NCBI GenBank assembly: GCA_965263455.1
Contig: CBDHHN010000004.1
Location: forward strand, 124,001 to 188,000
DNA from: CADEDH01 sp965263455
GTDB lineage: Bacteria > Actinomycetota > Acidimicrobiia > Acidimicrobiales > SZUA-35
Direction: 5' to 3'
Length of the DNA: 64,000 nucleotides
Every line of letters starts with the position of its first letter. The first letter of the stretch is position 1. The position numbers were made by a program, and so were the translations under genes. The notes below the pieces were generated by a model that worked only from the letters and a program-made list of their open reading frames with translations, was not told the DNA's origin and ran no database searches. This document shows positions 1 to 8,442 of the stretch, one piece after another.

Positions 1-333
1 GGCCCGGGCCATGGCGGCGGCCGCCATCTTGGCCGGATCCCGTCGGGGCCGGTACCGGCCGTTGGCCCCGGCGCCGTTGGCTGCAGGGGTGCCGGCATCG
101 GCGGCGTCGACGGTCTCGTCGTCGAACGGGATCTGGTTCTCGGTCAGGAAGATGCGGACCTCGGCCAGCACGGACGGGGTCAGCTCGACCCGGGGCATGA
201 CCTCGACCACGTCCTGGGGCGTGAGCGGGCGACCGGCGCGGGCACGCAACAGCAGACGCTCCCGGTGCTCGTCCAAAAGTCCCGCGCCGGTTGCAGTGAG
301 ATCAGATGTTGCGACGGCGGGCTGCTCGCTCAC
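1..333 (-). CDS. rpoD: Primary RNA polymerase sigma factor, N-terminal part (cut by window edge)
   Basis: The 111 visible residues match region 1.1 of primary sigma factors: a helical stretch around LLDEHRERLLLRARAG, then LTPQDVVEVMP and the closing strand-helix unit ending in ENQIPFDDE. A basic, Ala-rich stretch begins at the edge, as in the linker before region 1.2. The promoter-binding regions 2-4 lie outside the window. The GTG start (331-333) overlaps the dnaG stop codon as GTGA, with a strong GGAGGAGG upstream inside dnaG, so translation is coupled to the primase gene. This dnaG-rpoD order is a classic macromolecular synthesis operon. The assignment rests on region 1.1 plus context. Another group 1 or 2 sigma factor is possible but less likely. 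Confidence 0.8.
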   Translation of the reverse strand, partial: MSEQPAVATSDLTATGAGLLDEHRERLLLRARAGRPLTPQDVVEVMPRVELTPSVLAEVRIFLTENQIPFDDETVDAADAGTPAANGAGANGRYRPRRDPAKMAAAAMARA

Positions 334-2099
334 TGGACCTCCTCCAAATCCTCGACAACCCACGCTAGCAAGCCTTCGACCGTTGGTGCCTTGCGGGCCG
401 GCTCTTGCAGTTCCTCGAACTGCAGCCGGAACCACTCGAAGTCCTTCGCCAACCGCCGGGCCTCCTCGCCCTGGGCGTGACGGGCCTCCCGCCGATACTC
501 GTCCATCAGGCGCCCCAGATACCCCCGCCAGAGCAACGCCACGACGTCGACCGGGTCGGCCGTCGACTCCTGCACCGACAGCCGCTGCACGAAGGCCGCC
601 ACCTCCGGGCCTCCGTGCTCGATGACCTCGTGCAGGCTGTCGTAGGAGCACAGCAGGTCGTACACGGCGGCGCACGACGGGTCGGTGAACAGGTCGGGTA
701 TGAGCTGGTCGAGGATCTCGTCACCCTTGGCCACCGCCAGCCGCAGGACCTCCAGCTCGGGGCTGTCCCGTTCGTGCTCGATCCGGACCCGAGGGCGGCT
801 CTCGTCGCGACGGTCCACCGGGCGAACCCCGTCCCGAAGCATGGTCCGGATGATGTCGGGTTCGAAGTGGCAGCGGCTGGCCACCGTCATCACGTACTGG
901 TCTCGGACCAGGGGATCGGGGTGCTCAGCAACCATGGCCAGGGCCCGCTCGGCGGCCCGGGCCCGGCCCTCGTTGGTCGATCGGTCGACGGCCTCGATGG
1001 CCCGGTCGACCCGGAACTCCAGGAACGGCCGGGCCTCCTCCACGGCCGCCCGGAGGCGGTCGGGGTCGCTCAGGGCCAGGTCGGCGGGATCGCCCCCCAC
1101 CGGCAGTGCGGCCACGGCCACGTCGAGGTCGTGGGTGCTCTCCCACTCGTAGAACCGGGCCGCGGCATTCTGGCCGGCGGCATCGGCGTCGAAGGAGAGC
1201 ACCACCCGGCGGGCGAAGCGACGCAGGAGCTTGACGTGCTCCTCGGTGAGGGCCGTGCCGCAGGTGGCCACGGCCCGGCCGAGCCCGGCCTGGGCGTAAC
1301 CGATGACGTCGGTGTAGCCCTCGCACACGATGACCTCGTCGGCCTCGACGACGGCGGTCTTGGCCCGATGGAGCCCGTAGAGCACCTTGCTCTTGGCGTA
1401 GACCTCCGACTCCGAGGTGTTCTTGTACTTCGGCCCGTCCGAACCCGGAAGATTGCGGCCCCCGAAGCCGACAGGCTTGCCCTGAGGGTCGAAGATCGGA
1501 AACAGGATCCGGGCCCGGAACGCATCCTGCTGGCGTCCTCGCCGGTTGACGAACCCCAATCCGCTGTCGGTCAGGTCCCGGTCGGACAGGCGGAGGGCCC
1601 GAGCCAGCAGATCCCACCCGTCGGGGGCCCAACCCAAGCGATAGTCGCGGACGACCTCGCCGTCGTAGCCCCGCTGGCGGAGGTAGCCCCGAGCGGGACC
1701 GGCCTCGGGCGAGGTCAGCAGGCGATCGTGGTACCACTCGACGGCCTCGGCGATGGCGTCCTGCAGGACGGCCTTGCGCCGCCGTTCCTCCCCCTGACCG
1801 CTCGTGGTGTACCGAAGCGAGAGACCGGCCTTGCCCGCCAGCCACTCGACGGCGCCGACGAAATCGAGCTGCTCCTTCTCCTGGACGAAGGTGATCATGT
1901 CGCCCCCCACCCCGCAACCGAAGCAGTAGTAGAGGCCGTCCTCGACGTTGACCGAGAACGACGGCGACTTCTCGGCGTGGAACGGGCACAGCCCCTGCCA
2001 CCGCAGCCCGACCCTCTTGAGCTGGGTGTACTCGGACACGACGGCGACCACATCGGTCGATTCCCGCACCCGCGCCACGTCTTCGTCAACGATTCCCAC
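330..2099 (-). CDS. dnaG: DNA primase
   Basis: DnaG makes the RNA primers for replication. The 589-residue product has the usual three parts. The N-terminal CHC2 zinc finger has C38, H41, C59 and C62. The catalytic core carries the Toprim signatures EGYTDV (about residue 262) and DADAAG (about residue 305). A helical C-terminal DnaB-binding region follows. Length is normal (about 580-640). The GTG start at 2099 is preceded by TAGGTT only 8 nt away, so a leaderless transcript is likely. The stop overlaps the rpoD start. In many Actinomycetota a dgt gene lies between glyS and dnaG; none is present here. Confidence 0.97.
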   Translation of the reverse strand: MGIVDEDVARVRESTDVVAVVSEYTQLKRVGLRWQGLCPFHAEKSPSFSVNVEDGLYYCFGCGVGGDMITFVQEKEQLDFVGAVEWLAGKAGLSLRYTTSGQGEERRRKAVLQDAIAEAVEWYHDRLLTSPEAGPARGYLRQRGYDGEVVRDYRLGWAPDGWDLLARALRLSDRDLTDSGLGFVNRRGRQQDAFRARILFPIFDPQGKPVGFGGRNLPGSDGPKYKNTSESEVYAKSKVLYGLHRAKTAVVEADEVIVCEGYTDVIGYAQAGLGRAVATCGTALTEEHVKLLRRFARRVVLSFDADAAGQNAAARFYEWESTHDLDVAVAALPVGGDPADLALSDPDRLRAAVEEARPFLEFRVDRAIEAVDRSTNEGRARAAERALAMVAEHPDPLVRDQYVMTVASRCHFEPDIIRTMLRDGVRPVDRRDESRPRVRIEHERDSPELEVLRLAVAKGDEILDQLIPDLFTDPSCAAVYDLLCSYDSLHEVIEHGGPEVAAFVQRLSVQESTADPVDVVALLWRGYLGRLMDEYRREARHAQGEEARRLAKDFEWFRLQFEELQEPARKAPTVEGLLAWVVEDLEEVQ

Positions 2100-2107
2100 T
2101 CAGCTCC

Positions 2108-2113
2108 AACCTA
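2108..2113 (-). promoter_or_regulatory. -10 hexamer for leaderless dnaG transcript
   Basis: The minus strand reads TAGGTT, and 8 nt separate it from the GTG start of dnaG. No Shine-Dalgarno fits in that space. Confidence 0.5.
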
Positions 2114-2197
2114 CCCGCCGGGACCAACCGGCCGGGGATGGTTCACCTCCCAACCGCCGGGCCCGGACGCCATCGGGACCGCAACGGGCCGCGCCGG

Positions 2198-3514
2198 TCA
2201 GGCCAGCCGGTCGGCCAACCAGCCCACCACGTCGGCGATGGGCAGCCGTACCTGGTCCATCGTGTCCCGCTCGCGGATGGTGACCGCCTTGTCCTCGAGC
2301 GAATCGAAGTCGAAGGTGATGCAGTACGGGGTGCCGATCTCGTCCTGGCGGCGGTAGCGGCGACCGATGGCCTGGGTCTCGTCGTAGTCGCACATCCACA
2401 GGGGCTGGAGGGTGGCCAGCAGCTCCCGGGCCGGCTCCTGGAGCTCGGCCTTCTTCGACAGGGGCAGGACGGCGACCTTGAACGGAGCGATGCGGTGGTG
2501 GAGACGGAGGACGGTCCGGGTGTCATCGTTGACCGTCTCCTCGTCATAGGCGGCCATGAGGAAGGCCATCATCGTCCGGGTGGCCCCGGCCGCCGGCTCG
2601 ATCACGTGGGGCAGGTAGCGCTCCCCCGAGGCCTGATCGAAGTACTCGAGCTTGGCCCCCGAGTGCTCGGCGTGCTGGGTCAGGTCGTAGTCCCCCCGGT
2701 TGGCGATGCCCTCCAACTCGTCCCAACCCCAGGGAAACAGGAACTCGACGTCGCTGGTGCCCGACGAGTAGTGGCTCAGCTCGTCGTCGTCGTGGGGGCG
2801 GAGGCGGAGCTTGTCCTCGGGGATCCCATGATCGATGTACCACCGGTACCGCTCGGCGCACCAGTACTCGTACCACTGCTGGGAATCGGCCGGTGGGACG
2901 AAGAACTCCAGCTCCATCTGCTCGAACTCCCGGGTCCGGAAGACGAAGTTGCCGGGGGTGATCTCGTTGCGGAAGCTCTTGCCCACCTGGGCGATCCCGA
3001 ACGGCGGCTTCTTGCGCGAGGTGTTGAGCACGTTGGCGAAGTTGATGAACATGCCCTGGGCCGTCTCCGGCCGCAGGTAGGCCACGGCGGCCGAGTCCTC
3101 CACCGGGCCGGCCTGGGTCTTGAACATCAGGTTGAACTGCCGGGCTTCGGTGAACTGGCCCCGGGCCCCGCATGTCGGGCACTGGTCGGGGTCGTCGAGC
3201 TTGTCCTGACGGTGCCGGGCGCCGCAGTTCCGGCAGTCGACCAGGGGGTCGGTGAAGTTGGCCAGGTGGCCCGAGGCCTCCCACACCGCCGGGGGCGACA
3301 GGATCGATGCGTCGAGGCCGACCACGTCGGATCGGAGCTGGACCATCGAGCGCCACCAGGCGTCCTTGACGTTGCGCAGCATCTGGACCCCGACGGGGCC
3401 ATAGTCGTAGGTGGAACGGAATCCGCCGTAGATCTCGGCCGACGGGAACACGATGCCCCGGCGCTTGGACAGGTTGACGATCTTGTCGAACAGTTCGGGA
3501 TTCGGCTCCGTCAT
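2198..3514 (-). CDS. glyS: Glycine--tRNA ligase (alpha2 type)
   Basis: This is a class II aminoacyl-tRNA synthetase of the homodimeric alpha2 type, which charges tRNA-Gly in the cytoplasm. The 438-residue sequence opens with KIVNLSKRRGIVFPSAEIYG and YDYGPVG, diagnostic for this family. A zinc-like pair, CRNCG and CPTCG, sits near residues 94-116. Class II motif 2 is seen as FRNEITPGNFVFRTREFEQ, and the C-terminal anticodon-binding domain contains IAPFKVAVLPL. It is slightly shorter than many homologues (about 460). The ATG start is preceded by TACCCT at 7 nt, again leaderless in appearance. It sits between recO and dnaG, all on the minus strand. Confidence 0.96.
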   Translation of the reverse strand: MTEPNPELFDKIVNLSKRRGIVFPSAEIYGGFRSTYDYGPVGVQMLRNVKDAWWRSMVQLRSDVVGLDASILSPPAVWEASGHLANFTDPLVDCRNCGARHRQDKLDDPDQCPTCGARGQFTEARQFNLMFKTQAGPVEDSAAVAYLRPETAQGMFINFANVLNTSRKKPPFGIAQVGKSFRNEITPGNFVFRTREFEQMELEFFVPPADSQQWYEYWCAERYRWYIDHGIPEDKLRLRPHDDDELSHYSSGTSDVEFLFPWGWDELEGIANRGDYDLTQHAEHSGAKLEYFDQASGERYLPHVIEPAAGATRTMMAFLMAAYDEETVNDDTRTVLRLHHRIAPFKVAVLPLSKKAELQEPARELLATLQPLWMCDYDETQAIGRRYRRQDEIGTPYCITFDFDSLEDKAVTIRERDTMDQVRLPIADVVGWLADRLA

Positions 3515-3521
3515 ACCCCGC

Positions 3522-3527
3522 AGGGTA
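3522..3527 (-). promoter_or_regulatory. -10 hexamer for leaderless glyS transcript
   Basis: TACCCT on the minus strand, followed after 7 nt by the ATG of glyS. Confidence 0.45.
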
Positions 3528-3607
3528 ACGGCGACCCGGCTCGCCAGGGCCCCAAAGCCGGCGCCGACGGGCTGGTCCGACCCGGGGCCCGGCCGGGGCC
3601 CGGCCCC

Positions 3608-4333
3608 TCAGCCGAGCTGTTCGTACAGCACGACCGACGACTGGAGCCGGCGCTCGATGTGCTGCTCCAACAGCCGGGCGGCCAGGGTCTCCAGTTCCTG
3701 GGCCACCGGGCCACTGGTGGTGTCGAGCACGTGACGCACCCGGCCCTGCAGGACCAGCGACAGCGCGTGGCGGGCGGCCGGGGTGATGGGTTGGCCCCCG
3801 GTCGAGCAGGAACGGCACAGGACGCCGCCCTCGTGGAGTTGGAGGACGATCAGGTCGTCCTCCGAGCCGCAGGCCACGCAGGCGTCGACCAGGGGCTGGA
3901 CACCCTCCAGGGCCAGGAGGCGGGCCACGAAGGCGGGAACGACCAGGGCGTTGCCGGAGGTGTCGAGCTCCCGGAGGGCCCCGATCAGGAGCTTGTACAT
4001 GGCCGGGTTGGACTCGCCCTCATTGGCCACCGAGTCGATGGCCTCCAGCAGGACGGCGGCCCGCCCGTAGCGATCGAGGTCGGCCCGCAACCCGGCCAGC
4101 GGTTCGACCCGCTCGGCCTGGGTCACGATGTCGAGGTTGCGGCCTTCGTAGAGCTGAAGGCTGACCATCGAACCCGGCTCCAGCCGCGACCCGAACTTCG
4201 ATCGGGTGCGGCGGACGCCCTTGGCCACGGCCCGGATCTTGCCCCGGCCCCGGCCGAACAACACGACGATCCGGTCGGCCTCACCCAGCTTGTAGGTGCG
4301 CAGGACCACCGCCTCGTCCCGGTACAGGGGCAT
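3608..4333 (-). CDS. recO: DNA repair protein RecO
   Basis: RecO acts in RecFOR recombinational repair, annealing single strands and loading RecA. The 241-residue product starts with the typical OB-fold opening (EAVVLRTYKLGEADRIVVLF), then KGVRRTRSKFG. The helical C-terminal half holds a four-cysteine zinc site (CVACG about residue 150, CRSC about residue 170). Length is normal. The start ATG lies 5 nt after TAGTCT, consistent with a leaderless mRNA. It lies between uppS and glyS, the usual actinobacterial order. Confidence 0.95.
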   Translation of the reverse strand: MPLYRDEAVVLRTYKLGEADRIVVLFGRGRGKIRAVAKGVRRTRSKFGSRLEPGSMVSLQLYEGRNLDIVTQAERVEPLAGLRADLDRYGRAAVLLEAIDSVANEGESNPAMYKLLIGALRELDTSGNALVVPAFVARLLALEGVQPLVDACVACGSEDDLIVLQLHEGGVLCRSCSTGGQPITPAARHALSLVLQGRVRHVLDTTSGPVAQELETLAARLLEQHIERRLQSSVVLYEQLG

Positions 4334-4338
4334 GCCTC

Positions 4339-4344
4339 AGACTA
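4339..4344 (-). promoter_or_regulatory. -10 hexamer for leaderless recO transcript
   Basis: TAGTCT on the minus strand, 5 nt before the ATG of recO. Confidence 0.45.
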
Positions 4345-4371
4345 CCTGCCCGCCCTGACGGCGACGGACGG

Positions 4372-5091
4372 TCAGTCGGTGAGGGCGCCGAAGCGGCGGT
4401 CGCGCCGCTGATACTCGGCCACGGCGGCGGCCAGGTGCTCACGGCGGAAGGCGGGCCAGTAGGTGTCGGTGAACACCATCTCGGCGTAGGCCGACTGCCA
4501 CAGCAGGAAGTTGGACATCCGGTACTCGCCCGAGGTCCGGACCCACAGGTCGACGTCGGGCATCTCGGGGTCGTACAGGCGCTTGGCCACGGCCGCCTCG
4601 TCGATCGACGACGGGTCGACCCCCTCGGCGGCCAGGGCCCGGAAGGCGTCGACCAGTTCGGCCCGAGCGCCGTAGTTGAAGGCCACGGTGAAGGTGAGAC
4701 GCCGGTTCACCGCCGTCAGCGCCACCGCCTCGTCGATCTGGTTGAGCAGGCGCTTGGGGACCCGCCAATCGCGGCGACCCACGAAACGGATCCGCACGCC
4801 CTTCTCGTTCAACTCGTCTCGTCGGCGCATGAGGAGCGACTCGTTGAACCGCATCAGGAAGCGGACCTCGTCCCCCGGGCGGCGCCAGTTCTCGGTGGAG
4901 AAGGCGTAGACGGTGAGCCAACCCACCCCCATCTCCAGCGCTCCCTCGACCACGTCGAGCAGCGCCTCCTCGCCGGCGGCGTGACCGTCGGTTCGCTTGA
5001 GGCCACGCTCCTTGGCCCATCGACCGTTGCCGTCCATCACGCAGGCCACGTGGTGCGGGATCCGGCCGAGGTCGAGGTGCGAGAGGTCCAT
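4372..5091 (-). CDS. uppS: Isoprenyl transferase (undecaprenyl diphosphate synthase family)
   Basis: A cis-prenyltransferase that extends allylic diphosphates with isopentenyl diphosphate to make the polyprenyl carrier for cell-wall synthesis. With the ATG at 5091 the product has 239 residues. The catalytic motif MDGNGRWA sits at residues 19-26, followed by GHAAGEEAL, YAFSTENWRRP and the C-terminal VDLWVRTSGEYRMSNFL with the substrate-binding arginines. I prefer this ATG over the upstream TTG at 5100 because the TTG overlaps the likely -10 hexamer (TAGCGT), while the ATG lies 8 nt after it. It is followed by recO on the same strand. Confidence 0.93.
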   Translation of the reverse strand: MDLSHLDLGRIPHHVACVMDGNGRWAKERGLKRTDGHAAGEEALLDVVEGALEMGVGWLTVYAFSTENWRRPGDEVRFLMRFNESLLMRRRDELNEKGVRIRFVGRRDWRVPKRLLNQIDEAVALTAVNRRLTFTVAFNYGARAELVDAFRALAAEGVDPSSIDEAAVAKRLYDPEMPDVDLWVRTSGEYRMSNFLLWQSAYAEMVFTDTYWPAFRREHLAAAVAEYQRRDRRFGALTD

Positions 5092-5099
5092 CTCCGACA

Positions 5100-5105
5100 A
5101 CGCTA
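5100..5105 (-). promoter_or_regulatory. -10 hexamer for leaderless uppS transcript
   Basis: TAGCGT on the minus strand, 8 nt before the ATG at 5091. Its last base overlaps the alternative TTG start. Confidence 0.5.
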
Positions 5106-5148
5106 GTGGGGGCGGTGCCGTTTGGTGACCCGACGGCGCCGCGCCCGC

Positions 5149-6381
5149 TCAGTCGGCGTCCGGATCCTGGCCCTCGGTCGGGGGCGGATCGGTGGGCGGC
5201 GGCGTCGTGGTCGGCGGCTCGGTTGGCGGGACCGTTGTCGGCGGGGCCGTCGTGGTCGTGGGCGGCGCCGTGGTCGTGGGCGGGGCCGTCGTCGTGGTGG
5301 TCGTGGTCGGCGGGAGGGTGGCCGCCGTTGTCGGCGGGGCCGTCGTGGTCGTGGTCGGCGCCGGCGGCCGGGTCGTGGTCGGCGCCGGCGGCCGGGTCGT
5401 GGTCGGCGCCGGCGGTCGGGTGGTGGGAGCGGTCGTCGGCGCCGTGGTCGGCGCGAGGGTCGCCGCCGCCGTGGTCGGGGCCGCCGGCCCTGCCGTGGTC
5501 CGGGGCCGGGACGTCGGGGGCGCCGTGGTGTTGGTGGCCACGGTGGTGGTCAGCCGCTCGGTGGTGGCGGGAAGGAAGGTGGCGTTGACCTCGGCGTCGT
5601 CTCCGACCCCGGCGCCGCCGGTCCCGTCGACGGCCCCGGCCCCTGCCGGCGACACCGTTTCGGTCCGGCCGTCGCCCCCACCGCCACCGAAGGCCACAAC
5701 GACCCAGCCGATGGTGCCCACGAAGAGGGCGACCGACCCGACGATGGCGGTGCTGAACCAGCGGCGGTCCATCATGTCGCGGACCAGGTCCATCCTGGTC
5801 AGCCCGGTCGGGGCCCGGTACTCGCCGAGCCGGGCCACCGGGACGGCCGCCGGCACGCGCCGACCCTCGCCCCCCGGCCCGAGCATCCCGTCGGCACCGA
5901 AGGGATCGGACGCGGCCGGGGTGGGGACGGCGGCGAGAAGCGGATCGATCCCACCCACCGGTTCGAGCGACACCGAGGGTCCCGGATGCCCGACCCGGCC
6001 GTCGACCGATGCGGCGCCGTCGAGTAGGGGGCCCGTCAACCCGGATCCGGCCCGGCCGGGACCGGCCGAACCGGCCGCGACCCCGAGACCGCCCACCAGC
6101 GGGGGCGGCAGGGGGACCGGGGGCGAGGGTGGGATGCCGCCGGCGTCGACGGTCGTGTTGGAGGGATCGTCGTCACCGATGGCGCCCGGTGACGAACTCA
6201 GCGGCAGGTCGAGATCGATGGCGAGCACCTCGCCGTCGATGCCGAGCCCGAGAGGACCCGCATCACCAATGATGTCGTGGCGACCTCGGCTCGTGGGGCG
6301 AGAGCTGTCGGTCACCTCGGCTTGGGGGTGGACCGGGGGCTCCGCGTCTCCACGGTGCTCCGGCAGCTCTTCAATTGGCAT
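5149..6381 (-). CDS. Single-pass membrane protein with Thr/Pro-rich extracellular stalk
   Basis: I do not recognise a family. With the ATG at 6381 the protein has 410 residues. The N-terminal half is Gly/Pro-rich and acidic. One membrane span (FSTAIVGSVALFVGTIGWVV, about residues 210-230) follows the basic segment DMMDRRW. The C-terminal 170 residues are almost only Thr, Pro and Ala, ending QDPDAD. This suggests a cytoplasmic N-terminus, one anchor and a long, possibly glycosylated, surface stalk. An in-frame GTG at 6435 could add 18 residues. The gene is divergent from the DinG helicase. The stalk contains a perfect nucleotide repeat (see the 5351-5422 entry). Confidence 0.65.
   Translation of the reverse strand: MPIEELPEHRGDAEPPVHPQAEVTDSSRPTSRGRHDIIGDAGPLGLGIDGEVLAIDLDLPLSSSPGAIGDDDPSNTTVDAGGIPPSPPVPLPPPLVGGLGVAAGSAGPGRAGSGLTGPLLDGAASVDGRVGHPGPSVSLEPVGGIDPLLAAVPTPAASDPFGADGMLGPGGEGRRVPAAVPVARLGEYRAPTGLTRMDLVRDMMDRRWFSTAIVGSVALFVGTIGWVVVAFGGGGGDGRTETVSPAGAGAVDGTGGAGVGDDAEVNATFLPATTERLTTTVATNTTAPPTSRPRTTAGPAAPTTAAATLAPTTAPTTAPTTRPPAPTTTRPPAPTTTRPPAPTTTTTAPPTTAATLPPTTTTTTTAPPTTTAPPTTTTAPPTTVPPTEPPTTTPPPTDPPPTEGQDPDAD
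5351..5422 (-). repeat. Three tandem 24-bp units in the Thr/Pro stalk
   Basis: Copies at 5351-5374 and 5375-5398 are identical, and the copy at 5399-5422 is nearly so. Each encodes the 8-residue block TTRPPAPT. Identity at DNA level suggests recent slippage duplication within the stalk coding region. Confidence 0.85.
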
Positions 6382-6444
6382 TGCTGGAATCCATCCCTGT
6401 GGCTGATCCCGCCCGACCTGTGCTCGCCGGGTCACCTTAGTCCG

Positions 6445-6450
6445 TACACT
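6445..6450 (+). promoter_or_regulatory. -10 hexamer for leaderless dinG transcript
   Basis: TACACT ends 7 nt before the ATG at 6458. The divergent membrane-protein gene starts within 70 bp, so the two promoters must be packed together. Confidence 0.5.
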
Positions 6451-6457
6451 TCGACCG

Positions 6458-8422
6458 ATGCCCCAAGCGTCGCGCCTGCTGGGTGAGGTGACTCAAACCC
6501 TGGCCGGAGGCGGTGAAACCCGCCCCGGACAGCTGGCGATGGCCGATCGAGTGGCCGAGGCCATCGAGGGCCGACGCACCGTCCTGATCGAAGCCGGGAC
6601 CGGAACCGGCAAGTCGCTGGCCTACCTGACCCCCATCGTGGCCGCCGGGGCCCGGGCCGTGATCGCCACCGCCACCATCGCCCTCCAGGGCCAGCTGTTG
6701 AGCCATGACGTCCCCCGGGTGGCCGAGGGGTTGGGGCGACCGGTGTCGGTCGCGCTGCTCAAGGGGCGGCGCAACTACCTGTGCCGCCAGCGCCTGGGCG
6801 AGCTGGCTCGGGCCAAGGCCGACGAGCAGTTGCAGCTCCTCCGGGGTCGGCGCCCCGGGGCCGACCTGGCGGCCGTGCTCGAGTGGGCCGAGTCCACCGC
6901 CAGCGGCGACCGGGAGGAACTGGACCCCGCTCCCCCACCCGACGTGTGGTCGGCGGTCAGCGTCGGCCCCGACGAGTGCCCGGGCGCCGCCCGTTGCCCC
7001 TCGGGGGCCGAGTGCTACTCGGAGGAGGCCCGCCGCCGGGCCTTCGAGGCCGAGGTGATCATCACCAACCACCACTACTACGGCCTCCACCTGGCCACCG
7101 GGGCCGCCCTGTTGCCCGAGCACGACGTGGCCGTGTTCGACGAGGCCCACCAGCTGGTCGAGACCCTGGGCGCCACCTGCGGCGCCGAGTTGGGAGGCAA
7201 CCGGCTCCGGGCCATGGCCCGCCGGGTCCGGGCCCTCCTCACCGAGGACAAGGTTCCCGCCGCCCTCGATCGCACGGCGGCCGAGTTGGACGACCTGCTC
7301 CGCCCCCGGCGGGGTCGCACCGCCGACGTCGGGCCCGAACTGATCGCCGCCCTGATCACGGCCCGGGATCAGGGCGACCAGGTCATGAGCGCCCTGCGTA
7401 AGCTCGAGCCGGGCGACGGAACCGACGTCGCGGCCCGGATCGAGCGGACCATGGTGGCGGCCACCGGGCTGGTCAACGACGTGGACTCGGTGGTCGAGGC
7501 CGGCGACGATGACGTGCTGTGGGTCGACGGCTCGGATCTGGCCCCGGTGCTTCGTCGCACCCCCCTGGACGTGGGTCCCATCCTGGCCGACCACCTCTGG
7601 CCCGACCGTGGCGTCGTGCTCACCAGCGCCACCCTGGCCGACGGCGTGGTCGACCAGCTGGGCCTGTCCGGGACCGGGAGCGCCACCGTCGAGCGGCTGG
7701 GCTCCCCCTTCGACTACGAACACCAGGGCCTGCTCTACTGCGCCACCGACCTGCCCAACCCCCGACACCGGGACGAGCACCGGGCCGCGGTCCAGGACGA
7801 GATCGCCCGCCTGGCCACCGCCGCCGGAGGACGAACGCTGGCCCTGTTCACCAGCCACTCGGCCATGACCGAGGCGGCCGAGGCCCTGGACGGGCGGGTG
7901 CCGGGCCCGGTCCTGGTCCAGGGCGAAGGTTCCCGCCACACGCTGATCGAGCGGCTCCGCAACGAACCCGGCGCCGTCCTGTGCGCCACGCTGTCGTTCT
8001 GGCAGGGGGTCGACATCGCCGGTGACGACCTGACCCTGGTCACCATCGACCGGATACCGTTCCCCCGGCCCGACGAGCCGGTGACCCAGGTCCGGCGGGA
8101 GCGGGCCGGCCCGGCCGCGTTCCGGGTGGTCGACCTGCCCCGGGCCCAAACCCTGCTGGCCCAGGCCGCGGGACGCCTCATCCGGCGGTCCGACGACCGG
8201 GGCGTGGTCGCCGTGCTCGATCCCCGCCTGGCCACCTCGCGCAACTACCGGTGGGAGCTGATCAACGCCCTGCCCCCGTTACGTCGGACCAAGGACCGGG
8301 AGGAGGTGGCGGCGTTCCTGGCCGCCATCGCCGCCGACGCCGATGACACGGCCGATGGCACGGCCGATGACACGGCCACGGACACGGCCGATGGCACCGA
8401 CCTGCCGGCCGGCGCGGGCTGA
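6458..8422 (+). CDS. dinG: ATP-dependent DNA helicase, DinG/XPD-like superfamily 2
   Basis: An iron-sulfur helicase of the XPD/Rad3 group, expected to unwind 5'-tailed duplexes, R-loops or D-loops during repair. The 654 residues include Walker A GTGTGKS at 47-53, four cysteines suited to a 4Fe-4S cluster (NYLCRQR, then ECPG, RCPS and ECYS), IITNHHY and the DEAH box in AVFDEAHQL. The second RecA domain includes TLSFWQGVDIAGDDL and QAAGRLIRR. Length is normal for actinobacterial DinG. The C-terminus ends in an odd Asp/Thr/Ala/Gly repeat from 8341. It is convergent with the permease-like gene; a hairpin covers both stop codons. Confidence 0.93.
   Translation: MPQASRLLGEVTQTLAGGGETRPGQLAMADRVAEAIEGRRTVLIEAGTGTGKSLAYLTPIVAAGARAVIATATIALQGQLLSHDVPRVAEGLGRPVSVALLKGRRNYLCRQRLGELARAKADEQLQLLRGRRPGADLAAVLEWAESTASGDREELDPAPPPDVWSAVSVGPDECPGAARCPSGAECYSEEARRRAFEAEVIITNHHYYGLHLATGAALLPEHDVAVFDEAHQLVETLGATCGAELGGNRLRAMARRVRALLTEDKVPAALDRTAAELDDLLRPRRGRTADVGPELIAALITARDQGDQVMSALRKLEPGDGTDVAARIERTMVAATGLVNDVDSVVEAGDDDVLWVDGSDLAPVLRRTPLDVGPILADHLWPDRGVVLTSATLADGVVDQLGLSGTGSATVERLGSPFDYEHQGLLYCATDLPNPRHRDEHRAAVQDEIARLATAAGGRTLALFTSHSAMTEAAEALDGRVPGPVLVQGEGSRHTLIERLRNEPGAVLCATLSFWQGVDIAGDDLTLVTIDRIPFPRPDEPVTQVRRERAGPAAFRVVDLPRAQTLLAQAAGRLIRRSDDRGVVAVLDPRLATSRNYRWELINALPPLRRTKDREEVAAFLAAIAADADDTADGTADDTATDTADGTDLPAGAG
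8341..8400 (+). repeat. Degenerate tandem repeat in the dinG 3' end
   Basis: Imperfect copies of gatgacacggcc and gatggcacggcc alternate, coding for a low-complexity Asp-Thr-Ala / Asp-Gly-Thr-Ala tail. It lies beyond the helicase fold and looks like slippage-generated sequence. Confidence 0.75.
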
Positions 8423-8442
8423 GGCTCGGCCCCGGGTCTCAG
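8419..8442. terminator. Hairpin shared by two convergent genes
   Basis: CTGAG pairs with CTCAG, extended inward by wobble and GC pairs around the central GCCCCGG. The structure contains both the dinG stop (8420-8422) and the stop of the convergent gene (8439-8441). No T-tract follows on either side. Confidence 0.4.

Noticed and set aside
405..2357. Long plus-strand open frames antisense to dnaG and many similar ones
   Set aside because: At this GC content stop codons are rare, so antisense frames stay open by chance. Their products are Arg/Pro/Gly-rich and match nothing, while the other strand encodes recognised proteins.
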